From positions 28,230,494 to 28,294,493 of the forward strand of contig OZ024729.1 of the NCBI GenBank assembly GCA_964016875.1: DNA of 64,000 nucleotides, in the 5' to 3' direction. Position numbers and translations under genes: made by a program. The DNA is from Fallopia convolvulus (lineage: Eukaryota > Streptophyta > Magnoliopsida > Caryophyllales > Polygonaceae). A model generated the notes under the pieces. The model made no database searches. It saw nothing but the letters and a program-made list of their open reading frames with translations, and was not told the origin of the DNA. Shown in pieces: positions 21,101 through 30,219 of this stretch; within the stretch, counting starts at the first letter, position 1, and the number at the start of each line of letters is the position of its first letter.

Positions 21101-23297
21101 AACTATGACACAAGTCCGGAGTTTCCTTGGCCTAGCCGGTTTCAACCGCCGGTTTGTTCGTGATTTTAGTACCTTGGCTGCGCCTTTGACCTTCCTCACC
21201 AAGAAGAATGTTCCATTTATGTGGGGAGAGGCGCAAGAAGAGGCCTTTGCAGCCCTTAAGGCTAAGTTGACACAAGCGCCGTTGTTAGCTCTTCCCGACT
21301 TTGGCAAGATGTTCGAGATTGAGTGTGATGCGTCGGGAATCGGGCTCGGTGGTGTGCTTATGCAAGAGGGACGTCCCATAGCCTATTATAGTGAGAAGCT
21401 TGGAGGTGCCGAGCTCAAGTACCCCACGTACGACAAAGAGCTACTTGCTCTTGTTCGAGTGCTAAGGGTGTGGGAGCACTATCTCTTGCCTCGGGAGTTT
21501 GTTATCCATTCCGATCATGAGGCGTTGAAGTACTTGAGAGGGCAAGCAAAACTGAATCGGAGGCATGCCAAATGGTTTGAGTTCATTGAATCCTTTCCCT
21601 ATGTCATCAAGCATAAGAAAGGCAAGGACAACGTCGTCGCCGACGCGTTGTCCCGGAGGTACGCTCTTTTATCCTTACTAGATGCACGATTGCTTGGATT
21701 TTCTTTCATGAAGGAGTTGTATGCTCATGATGTTGAGTTTAGTGATATTTTTCATGCTTGTTTGAAGGGGGGAAGTCGGGATCAATTTTATTTGCATGAT
21801 GGGTTTCTTTTTAAGGGAACTCGCTTGTGTGTGCCTAGTGGTTCGGTTAGGCGTTTGCTTGTCCAAGAGGCCCATGGTGGCGGCCTCATGGGACATTTTG
21901 GTGTCATGAAAACTTTGCATATGCTTAGGGAACATTTCTATTGGCCTCACATGCTTAGGTCGGTAGAGAACTTTTGTGCTTCATGTGCTACATGTGTGCG
22001 TGCAAAGTCTAAAGTGCACCCTCACGGTTTGTATACTCCTTTGCCTATTCCTAGTGCCCCATGGGAGGATATTTCTATGGACTTTGTTTTGGGGTTGCCT
22101 AGGACAAAAAGGGGTAGGGACTCTATTTTTGTGGTGGTAGATAGATTTTCTAAGATGGCACATTTTATTGCTTGCCACAAAACCGATGATGCTGTTAATG
22201 TTGCCACTTTATTCTTTGATAATGTGGTTCGGTTGAATGGGGTCCCTAAATCTATTGTTTCTGACCGTGATGTTAAATTTCTAAGTTTCTTTTGGAAGAC
22301 TCTTTGGTCCAGGCTTGGAACCAAACTCTTATTCTCTACTACTTGCCACCCGCAAACGGATGGGCAAACCGAGGTCGTTAATCATACCCTTGGTGCCTTG
22401 TTGCGTTCTATTTTGAAAACTAATTTGCGCAGGTGGGAAGAGTGTCTTCATTTCATTGAGTTTGCTTACAATAGGTCCATTCATTCCGCTACAAAGAAGA
22501 CGCCTTTTGAGGTGGTGTATGGGCGCAATCCCGTTACACCACTTGATTTAGCGCCTTATGCTATGTCCGATCGAGAGAGTCGTGAAGGACGGGACCGGGC
22601 TGAGTATATTAAGCAGATTCATGAGGATACTCGTCTTCAATTGGAGAGGCGAACATTGCAATACAAGCGCCAAGCTGATAAAGGGCGCAAGGAGCTGATT
22701 TTTGAACCCGGCGACCTTGTTTGGGTTCATTTGAGGAAGGAGAGGTTTCCTACTCTTCGAAATTCTAAGCTTAAGCCACGTGGAGATGGACCATTCCAAG
22801 TGTTAGAGTGCATCAACGACAATGCTTACAAGCTTGATCTTCCTCCGAATTATGGCGTCCATGAGGTATTCAACGTATCCGATCTTGTTCCTTATTTTTC
22901 TAACAATGATGTTGAGTTTGAGCAGGATCTAGGTTCGAGGACGAACCCTTTTCAAGGGGAGGAGGATGATGTGATTCCATCGATGTCCGAGCCAACTATG
23001 GAGCACACTTCGGAACACTTGGAGGAGCAACACTTGGAGGAGCACACGTCGGAACACTTGGAGGAGCCTCGGCATACCCTAGACGCGCCAACAAGCTTGG
23101 ATGGTGGCGCGCCCTTGCCTTCCGGTTTTGATGGTGCCAAAGCTCAAGGAACTACACCACCTTATCTAGGTCGTATTACGCGATCCCGAGCTAAGGCCAT
23201 TCTATGTCAAGTGCAAGATGAGCTCATGGGGTGTAGCTTTCCGGAAGAGTGCAATGAAGATGGTTGGAGTTTTATTCTACTTCATGGTTCTAAGTGA
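18174..23297 (+). CDS. Gag-Pol polyprotein of CRM-like gypsy element
   Basis: One 1707-codon frame starts at ATG 18,174. Gag occupies about residues 1-430. A zinc knuckle follows (C435-X2-C438-X4-H443-X4-C448), then an acidic linker and an aspartic protease (D532-S-G). The reverse transcriptase has YFDD at 903-906, and RNase H includes D1052. Integrase has the HHCC region near 1230-1275 and a D1303, D1364, E1400 triad (DD35E). The tail has NAYKLDLP and NVSDLVPYF, then a repeated acidic SEHLEE motif, and ends ITRSRAK...LLHGSK. The last about 110 codons lie inside the 3' LTR. No stop or frameshift is present, so Gag and Pol share one frame with no visible recoding site. A canonical chromodomain is not obvious. 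The product should form virus-like particles and carry out reverse transcription and integration. Confidence 0.95.
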   Translation: MTSVGDDKNKEQVEETSTSSVAAMLQNMQQSLQQSIEALGTRLTDLESQVRGQDDRARVSQTGALPSVLQSANQVESLQEEASTSYLPNSEAQASIGVSTSMGIMPPYIPPTSFNNPHFVANSGVRPSFATFPNNIPISATNLSGYGAPSYQEVNPATATQSPPLLHLPRRGQPPRGPANGGAGQPWHGAPVQQEERPRDPHYGIKLNVPTFSGTSDADACLDWLAKVESIFDFYGYDDARRVAMAAIHFTDFAYQWWLEDKALRRARRMPQLNTWQDLREALEERFVPQDYTECIHAKLEQVRQGNRTPDEFYNELRMLIFRSRVQFPDGYVISKFVNGLNLELKNVVSMHHFSRGTDIEQVLHYTNHIYKQLAQRRSSSTTSRTWQPSSTAPKAPPTQFRKPEIRKDSTPQPRKEFPPCPRQEGGVKASDVKCFKCLGHGHYARDCPNERKVLLNSQGEYEYEEEGAAEEEEESPEVEEDGLHVTAEEGECFVVQRMLFMTENTTTPSQREVIFHTRCKIMDKVCSVIIDSGSCCNIISQEVVDRFSLKTTCHRLPYPLCWLNSNAPIQVKERARICFSIGPYKDEVECDVVPMTACHLLLGRPWQYDKGAIHDGVSNEYHFQMEGKKVTLHPMTPHEIMLDHAAKEQRKKHALREGKKDKKLALGGPSMPLLLAKPKEILHTFKGSGVCVLLVFQESYLSSQELVDLPPSISTLLQDFEELFQEEVPPGLPPLRGIEHQLDFFPGATLPNRPAYRANPEETKELQRQVQELLDKGYVRESLSPCAMPVILVPKKDDTWRMCVDCRAINNITIKYRHPIPRLEDMFDGLHGASLFSKIDLKSGYHQIRMKEGDEWKTAFKTKQGLYEWLVMPFGLTNAPSTFMRLMNHVLRPFIGKFVVVYFDDILIYSHDLSSHVEHLRQVLEALKRERLFANFKKCHFCSDHVVFLGFVVSRNGLQVDEEKVKAIQEWPTPTTMTQVRSFLGLAGFNRRFVRDFSTLAAPLTFLTKKNVPFMWGEAQEEAFAALKAKLTQAPLLALPDFGKMFEIECDASGIGLGGVLMQEGRPIAYYSEKLGGAELKYPTYDKELLALVRVLRVWEHYLLPREFVIHSDHEALKYLRGQAKLNRRHAKWFEFIESFPYVIKHKKGKDNVVADALSRRYALLSLLDARLLGFSFMKELYAHDVEFSDIFHACLKGGSRDQFYLHDGFLFKGTRLCVPSGSVRRLLVQEAHGGGLMGHFGVMKTLHMLREHFYWPHMLRSVENFCASCATCVRAKSKVHPHGLYTPLPIPSAPWEDISMDFVLGLPRTKRGRDSIFVVVDRFSKMAHFIACHKTDDAVNVATLFFDNVVRLNGVPKSIVSDRDVKFLSFFWKTLWSRLGTKLLFSTTCHPQTDGQTEVVNHTLGALLRSILKTNLRRWEECLHFIEFAYNRSIHSATKKTPFEVVYGRNPVTPLDLAPYAMSDRESREGRDRAEYIKQIHEDTRLQLERRTLQYKRQADKGRKELIFEPGDLVWVHLRKERFPTLRNSKLKPRGDGPFQVLECINDNAYKLDLPPNYGVHEVFNVSDLVPYFSNNDVEFEQDLGSRTNPFQGEEDDVIPSMSEPTMEHTSEHLEEQHLEEHTSEHLEEPRHTLDAPTSLDGGAPLPSGFDGAKAQGTTPPYLGRITRSRAKAILCQVQDELMGCSFPEECNEDGWSFILLHGSK

Positions 23298-23894
23298 CAA
23301 TTCGACGGAAAGGACAATTATTAAGTTTTCGGGTTTTTGGGTTAATTTTTGTAATTTCCTTAAGTGAAGGGGCTAACTTTGTGAGGTTGCTTTCTAGGTT
23401 ATATGGTCTTCCCCCTCACCCTTTGTTGCTAGATTGGACGAAAAACCTTGTTGCTTACTTTCCTTGCATCTTTCAATTCAAGTACTTGTTCTTTTTTTTC
23501 GTTCGTTCAATTCTCGTTGTTCAAGTTGTTGGTGAGTAATATCCGACAATCTCGGGCATCCTAGTTTGTTTGAGATCTTGGTGAGTCATATCCAAGTTGT
23601 CAAGCATCCATATCCCCTTGTTCTTCCCATTTCGATCCATCATCCATCTCGGTAGTTTCTGCACCCCCTCAGTAAAATAGACATATCTTTCAATCCACTC
23701 ATCATCTAGGTCTGAAATTTTGAGGGATTAAACTAGACTCAGAGATCTAACTTCTCGAATTGGAATCACGCAATTCCGAGTTCGGACGAGGAAGATCCAT
23801 CTAGTTGAAGACGGGTCAGTTGCGTGGTGTTTGTTCCTTGGATTCTCGTGGCGATCTCTTTGCACCATCATCCCTTCCATCGATCCGGCCATCA
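22967..23894 (+). repeat. 3' LTR of CRM-like gypsy element
   Basis: This is the direct repeat of 16,336-17,272, ending CCGGCCATCA and followed by the target duplicate GTAGC. Positions 22,967-23,297 encode the polyprotein C-terminus and stop codon. The polypurine tract just upstream (about 22,954-22,966) is itself within codons. Confidence 0.93.
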
Positions 23895-23913
23895 GTAGCA
23901 CACTAGCACTAAA

Positions 23914-23990
23914 GGCCCGTTTGGTTTCCAATCATGGAAACGTAAACGGAAAGGCAACGAATATAATCCACTTATCTGTCACAATACATT
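23914..23990. repeat. MITE-like left arm related to the 25.46 kb foldback
   Basis: The segment starting GGCCCGTTTGGTTTCCAATC shares about 75 bp with 25,462-25,540, including CATGGAAAC, TAAACG and ACAATACATTGACAA-like phrases. GGCCCCGTTTGGTT starts are common among plant MITEs. No right arm was found, so this is probably a broken copy. Confidence 0.4.
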
Positions 23991-24074
23991 GACAACAATT
24001 TTTTTTGTGGGTCTAGAGAAGGAGGAAAGGGAAATGGTTAGAGGAGAATGTGAGATATATTTACCCTATGTTCA

Positions 24075-24473
24075 CGGGTGTGACCCGCAACCCGCACTGA
24101 TAACAGGTCGAGTAGTGGGTCATTTTTTTTAATTTTCAATTTGTGGGTCGGATCGGGTTAACCACACTGGTTGCGGGTCGACCAACAACCTTTTTTTAAA
24201 AATATTATTATATTATTTTGTTAAAAAAATTTAATAATAGAGAAAATTGTTTTGAAAACATCAATAATAAAAATAAAAAAACTTTTAATATTTTTAAGAC
24301 TTTTTTATTTCTTTTAACGAAATAATATAATAAAAAAATTATTATATTAATTCATTAATAGATATTTGAATCGCGGGTCGAACTGGTTGACCCGCAATTT
24401 AATATTTTTATTGCGATCCAACAGATCAACCCGACTTGCGAGTCGCGGGTCGGGTCAACCTATTGAGCACCCC
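24075..24473. mobile_element. Probable MITE with GGGTCG-rich inverted ends
   Basis: The two ends carry inverted material: GGGTGTGACCCGCAACCCG on the left and CGGGTCGGGTCAACC...GAGCACCCC on the right. They surround a very AT-rich core (about 24,190-24,370). Several internal copies of GCGGGTCGA-like words also lie in both orientations. No target duplication could be confirmed and no coding potential is seen. Confidence 0.4.
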
Positions 24474-25461
24474 TAGATTTAACCAAGAAAATGTGATGGC
24501 AATATACACAAGGCGGGCAATGTGGGAACTGGGAAAGAGAACCTCAATACTAAAAAAATATGAAAATCATAAGCAAGTCCAATTGAATGAATGCTAAAAG
24601 AGAATGGTTATAATTTTTATTTGTCTTTCTTTATCCATAAACCATATCAAATATTTCACTTAGTTGACAATATCTGGGATTATCTGCAGGTTTATAGAAA
24701 GACATTTGGTCAATTCAAGTTCTGACTAGGATACCCTTTGAATCTAGCTCATAGAAAGACATGGCTGGTTGATAGGTTCAGTAGTGTATTCTGTCTCAAG
24801 TCATCCATTGTATTGTTGGACAATACAAGTGAAACCAAAACTTGGTTGTTTCCTTTCCCATCATGACACCCAGTCGCGAGACTGGAAACCAAAAAATAGG
24901 AATGATTGATTAAGCTCTCATGTTAAGACACACACCTGTAAATCTGTAATATGTCATGAAATTTTGTTTCAATTGGTTTTCAATCTTTTCATGGCCCCCA
25001 CAGTAAGTTTGCAGACTGGGCCCAGTGAGCACGGGTCTCAGCCCAGGCCCAGATTCAGGGATGGCAAGTTGGGCCCGTTCTGTTGTTTGTATGTGTTCCA
25101 AATGAAATTTGATTCACCAAGATTTTTTATGACTACAAAGTTTTCCTACACAAGTGGGTAAAAATTCTGGATTTTTTTTACCCATGCATTAGTTTCTGGT
25201 TGGTAAAACTAAGCAACAATAGTACCTTCAAAGTTCAAACTGCAGTTTTACATTTCGGAGAACAGCTGAACAGGTACTCCCTCCTGAGCCCTGTCTGCTT
25301 TTAATGCATACCCATCATCTAACAATCAATATCTTGTTATTACATGATTGTTGTTTTTATCATGATCTACATTGCTTGTTACATATTGAAGTTGGTACTT
25401 GGCATTCAACTATTCAAGTCCGCACTCTTCTTCACTATCAGATACTACTGATACATATTTA

Positions 25462-25770
25462 GGCCCCGTTTGGTTGTAATTCATGGAAACATAAACGAAA
25501 TGGAAATGAATGTAGTCCATTTTAGTGTCATAATACATTGACAAAAAGAAATCAACTTGTTTAGCACAACCTCTAATTCATTGTAAAAAGGGGCTTGCTC
25601 CACCTCAATCATTCTTCCATCAAAAGGGTGGGTAAGAAAATGGAGGAATCACTCCCTTCTATCTCACTTTTACAATGGACAAGTTGTTGGATGATTTTTT
25701 TTATATAAATGTGTTATGACACTAAAAATGGTCTAGATTCATTTCGTTCCAATTTGAACTAGTTTGCTCA
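25462..25770. mobile_element. Foldback MITE-like element
   Basis: The left arm (GGCCCCGTTTGGTTGTAATTC, then AATGAATGTAGTCCATTTTAG and TGTCATAATACATT) is mirrored by a right arm containing AATGTGTTATGACACTAAAAATGG and CATTTCGTTCC. The inverted pairing extends over about 90 bp with mismatches. There is no coding capacity, and the outermost bases are only loosely complementary, so the boundaries are approximate. Confidence 0.5.
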
Positions 25771-26796
25771 TTTTTGTTCTGCAAGCTCAAGATTTTATAT
25801 GGCTGATGAATATGATACCCTGCTGTCTCTTTTTTTTTTTTTTTTTCTATCAGCTAGCTTAGCTGGTTCTCTCTCATGCTGTCCTTTTTCCTAATTCTGA
25901 CCATGTAAAGTGAGTCTTGAATTTGCTTGGCCCCAAAAACAATATCTTTCATGCCCTTATATTAGCATTTCACAAGACCACCTCAAACCATACCACACTG
26001 CTCTGATATTGAAGGAATTATTGATGTCACATGGTAATAGCCACAAGAAATGAGATACAAACTCATGCTCTATTTCTTATTGTTATCGAGTGACGACTTA
26101 ATTGTAACACCCCACAATCTGATCGATGTATACAATGCAACATGGCTAGCTTCATTAAAAACTGTGCAGTAAATTCACAAAGCCAGCCTTGTATGCATTG
26201 GCATATGAATTCAAAATTATATGCATTGCTATGAATGAATGCTTACCGTCGATATAAATGCATGCTTGGGAGCATGGCCGAATGTCTGTCATAGATTCTC
26301 TCGATACTCAACAAATTAAAGATGCACATTTGACCTAGCTAACTAATTATATCTTATTGATTTGGGCATAGTGATGAATTTCTTTACCGACTCTGAAACC
26401 ACTTGTTGTGTACATATGAAACTAGCAATCACAAAGCTCGGAATAGAAGGCTGGTGAGTTTCAATCTAAAGTCAATTAGCACTAAGCAGATTAATTCATT
26501 TTATCCTATATATGAGATTCACAATTGACCCAACAACTCTGATACTATTATTATGGACTAATATGTTAGCTAGTTTTAATGGAATTGGATTAGCATATTC
26601 GGTTGGATGTAGATTAGCTTCATCTTTGATAAAGTATGAGATTGTTATGTATAGAGCATCGGATACCATTTGGAAAGTGAGCTTGTTTTGGTCTGATGAT
26701 AAGCATTTACTATGTGCTGAGAAATCAGTGAGCAATATTTATTTATGGAACTCACGCCTTGGGTGTGGCCATGGAAACCTGACCAAGATTGACCCC
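25771..26796. other. Intergenic, no gene seen
   Basis: AT-rich sequence with a long poly-T run near 25,831-25,848. The plus-strand frame at about 26,512-26,799 has no recognisable domain and ends at the boundary of the solo LTR, so I do not call it a gene. Confidence 0.4.
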
Positions 26797-28345
26797 TGAC
26801 GAGCACTTTTACGTCGTTATAAAAACACTGTCAAAGAAAATTCTTAACTTCCTAACCTTAGCAAAGTGGAAGTAAGGGTCGATCCCACAAAGACTCTTGT
26901 AAATGTGTTATTACTTAAGTGCCAAGTAACCAAATAAGGGGGGTTTTATTGAATGGAAATCTAAACTACTATGCAAAATTAGAAAACTAAATATGAATGC
27001 AAAGTTGATTGTAAATATATATGAGAGAAATATGTTCAACTAGTTACATCCATCATAGATATGCTTATTGATCATTGATTATCTTGATTCTCAATTCCCT
27101 TGAATAATCTATTGTGAATTATACTCCTACTAAGGATTATGACTCAAACTTCATAAATAGTTGAAAGAACTAACAGTCTAAACAACCCTAATCATTTAAC
27201 AACCTAAAACAACGTCTAGATTCAATTAAACAACAGCTTTACGAATCAAGTTATCAATAGAAACAAACACTTAGAGCAAACAGACATCTAAGTTATTCGT
27301 TGATTTATTCCCTTCTACAATTGAATAGCCCAAACGGGTCCAAACAATTATAGATGCTACTTTATCTAATCAACCCCGAACTGGACTGGATCAGATTAGT
27401 TGTAAATTAACCTAGAAATTCTATTAGGTAGCTAATCTAACAAAACCCTAGATAAATTATGATTCAATTAAGCACAGGGAATAAAACCTATTCAAGTTGA
27501 TGAGAATCAATCAAACCTCACAATATTATGCAATCTATGATTTCAATAACTAGTCAAACACAAAAGAATTAGCAATGCATAATTAAATTAAAATCAAACT
27601 TACAAAGGTTCAAAGGTTCTTCCTTGAGAGAAAACCCTAGCCTCCAAAAGTATGATCCAAGTTGTATGAGAAAAATAAACTAACATAAGGTTTATATATG
27701 TCTTCCAAATAATCCTTCAAAACCCTACAATTAAGCTTAAAAGTCGGACAAGATATAATATAAGCCCAAAAAGGTCAAGCCCAATTCTCGGCCCAAGACA
27801 TCTCCGCTGAAAATCTCAGATTGCTCGGTCTTTCACAATGCGCGGCCGCGCAATTATACCATCCCGCGCAATTAGCCTCGATTCAGCATTCAAGCGACAC
27901 TTCAGAGGCTGTTTTGACCCCCTTCGAGTTGGAATTTGGACTCGTAGTAAAAATATGAATTGTATCTCTTTGAATTAGCTTTCCAGTGATAACAAATTCA
28001 GCTCCATCCGAGCACTATAGCTCCCAAACCAAGCATTGCAAGATAGAGGTGTCGAAACAAGAACTCCAATGCATAGCCCGGGTTTAAGCGTTCTTTTCAC
28101 ACAAGCTCTTGGGCGTTAACTCTTCTAATCTTCACTTGTATCACTATAAGCTTCCTCAAACTTCACCATAGTCCTCTAAGATCCATCCCATCCATGCTTG
28201 TTTACCTAAAGATGTGCAAAACCGAACAAAACAAGCGCAACTACCCGAAAACACAAGATCCTAGAAACTAAACTAAAACTAACTAAAACTTATGCAAAAT
28301 AAACATAAATATGCATCCTAAACACTATCTAAATGCAAGCTATCA
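26797..28345. mobile_element. Probable solo LTR
   Basis: The 1549-bp segment starts TGACGAGCACTTTTACG, ends GCAAGCTATCA (TG...CA), and is flanked by a perfect 5-bp duplication ACCCC (26,792-26,796 and 28,346-28,350). It includes the phrase AAGTAAGGGTCGATCCCACA, seen in many plant LTR elements. No long frame, primer-binding site or second LTR is present. The simplest reading is a solo LTR left by recombination; a short non-coding LTR derivative is the alternative. Orientation is not established. Confidence 0.65.
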
Positions 28346-28350
28346 ACCCC

Positions 28351-29086
28351 CCTTTGTCTTTGTCTGTTGAAGATTGAAGAACACACAGATAGATGATGAT
28401 ATCAATGAGAGAATTCCAACTCTGATTTTATTGGGCCACCTCTTGCAGACACTCGATCCTTAATGCATTCAGACCCTAACAAAGATGAATCAAGAACACA
28501 AGAAATTTAGCTATGAGTTTTTTTAATATTGCGGTATGATTATGAAAATATACAATGCTATCTTTTAAGATTATTTGAAATTTTATTTATACAGTTTTTT
28601 TAGGGTTTAGTTTTTAAAACGAACATTCTTACACCTTTAAGACACATTATATAATCTCTTATGTAATGTTGGCATAAATCATGAGATATTCCTAGGAATT
28701 TGTTGCTTTCTAAAGCATTAAAATAATCTGAGCTTAGACATTTAACTTTGTATAGTATAATTTTCACTAAAGTGGTACTATAGACTGAAATTGGAAGGAC
28801 AATTGGACTAATTGTTTATGTACACAAAAATTGTCTTTCTCCAAGTGAATTTACTTAAAGAGGGTTTGTATAAAAGCAAGTGTTGCAATTTACAATTCCT
28901 TTTGCCCTCATATATATAGACAATCATCATCATCATCATAACCATAACCAGCCTAATGAAGAATACTGCAAAATGTCAGCAAGAGAACGACTTAGGTATC
29001 AATATTGTCCTTCCATATTATCAAATTCTATTCGATTCGGTTTTTATCTCGGTTTACTACACATGTTAAAAAATGTTTTTGTGTAT
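28351..29086. other. Intergenic, no gene seen
   Basis: AT-rich flank with a short CATCAT run near 28,924. The small frame at about 28,880-29,113 runs into the copia LTR and has no domain. Confidence 0.4.
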
Positions 29087-29953
29087 TGTAAAGAATACAC
29101 TCATGTATGCTAGACTACAATGTACAAATGTATGTATTAAACACTAGGGTAGAGCTAGACCAGGTCAAAACCGGGCTCACTTCATTAATAGGGTTTGGAT
29201 TCACCAGTGAACCGGGCTAGTAGCCACCCCGGGTAAACCGGTTTGGAGGTAGCTAACCCGGGTTGCTAATAACTGAACCAATCTCTTGATTAAAGTGAAG
29301 CTCGGGCTTTGAAGACGAGCTTGGCCCATTTCAGTTAGCTTGGCCCAATCCATTGAGCTCTGGCCCAAACTGAAAGTGAAGTCGGCTTGATGTTGAAACG
29401 CTGCGTTTGATACGCTCCTTGGTTGACCTTGCTATTTTAGCTTTGCGAGCTCCTTTGGAAGCTCATTCTCACGCGGCGCAAACCCTAGAAATCCAGAGAA
29501 AGAGAGAGAGAGAAGAGAAAGAAAGAGAGAGAGAAAGGAAGAAGAAGAAGTGCTCGCCGACGATAGCTCATCTCCGGTGTTGCGTGGTGTCTAGTCGAAG
29601 TCCAAGAGAGACTTGCAGCCGTGAAAGGGGGCCGAAGCCCTTTCGTTTCTAGAACCCTACCTTTGCTCTCGTTTCTGTTCCTAAATCTTCGTCTTCTTCT
29701 TGTTTCTGTTGTCTAGCTTTGCCGAGTGCTTGATTCCTTGTACATTGTAACCTTTGAGCTTTGATCTAGTGAGAAGAATGGGATCGGATCTCCCCTGTTG
29801 AGTTCCTCCGGATGTAGAGTTCTTTGAACTCGAACCGGGTTAACAACTCCTGTGTCTCTTCGCTTTCGATTTTTGTTTGAATGTTCAAGTACGAGTTCGA
29901 TCTAGTTTGGATCTGTTGATATCTTGATAGTTCTAGGTCAAACCACGATTACA
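29087..29953 (+). repeat. 5' LTR of the 29-35 kb copia element
   Basis: Direct repeat of 34,416-35,280. It contains a GA-rich run near 29,500-29,540 and ends CCACGATTACA immediately before the primer-binding region. Confidence 0.92.
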
Positions 29954-29956
29954 AAG

Positions 29957-29968
29957 TGGTATCAGAGC
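29957..29968 (+). promoter_or_regulatory. Primer-binding site (initiator tRNA-Met type)
   Basis: TGGTATCAGAGC lies three bases after the 5' LTR and matches the complement of the initiator tRNA-Met 3' end. Confidence 0.88.
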
Positions 29969-30219
29969 GATACTTGATAGATCCTTGTTTTTGTGTGCTT
30001 CCGCTGTTAGATCTGAGTCCTTAAGTCACTGTGTAGGCCTTTGGGTCGAGACAGGGGAATCTTGATAGAAGGGTATCGATTTGTATCGATTTAATCCCAT
30101 TGTCGGTTCCTACAGTAGAGAGTCGAGTCTTTAGGATTATTTCGTGCTTTTCTGTTAACTTTAGATTCTTATTTACTCCATTTTCTGACTTGGTTCTCTG
30201 TTTTTACAGGTACCACAAG

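Larger units (their letters stand above)
16336..23894 (+). mobile_element. Complete CRM-like Ty3/gypsy LTR retrotransposon
   Basis: This 7559-bp element has LTRs of 937 bp (16,336-17,272) and 928 bp (22,967-23,894), both TG...CA, and a perfect 5-bp target duplication GTAGC (16,331-16,335 and 23,895-23,899). A primer-binding site follows the 5' LTR and a polypurine tract (AAGGGGAGGAGGA) abuts the 3' LTR. One uninterrupted ORF encodes all domains. The LTRs differ, by my count, at about eight positions plus a 9-bp indel, so insertion was recent. Features that suggest the centromeric CRM clade are the DNAYKLDLPPNYGVHEVFNV tail, the TNPFQ and ITRSRAK phrases near the end, and the ORF running into the LTR. 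The clade call is inference. All cis and trans functions look present, so it may be autonomous. Confidence 0.95.

Noticed and set aside
18174..23297. Endogenous pararetrovirus or other viral origin for the RT-containing ORFs
   Set aside because: LTR pairs, tRNA-Met primer sites, target duplications and integrase domains identify LTR retrotransposons; no movement or coat protein motif is present.
26512..26799. 95-codon frame upstream of the solo LTR
   Set aside because: No domain, no splice context, and AT-rich composition; most likely a chance frame.
30100..30219. Upstream extension of the copia polyprotein frame
   Set aside because: It begins with TTG, shows no conserved sequence, and a TTTTTACAG acceptor-like stretch lies just before the ATG at 30,220, which starts the conserved gag.
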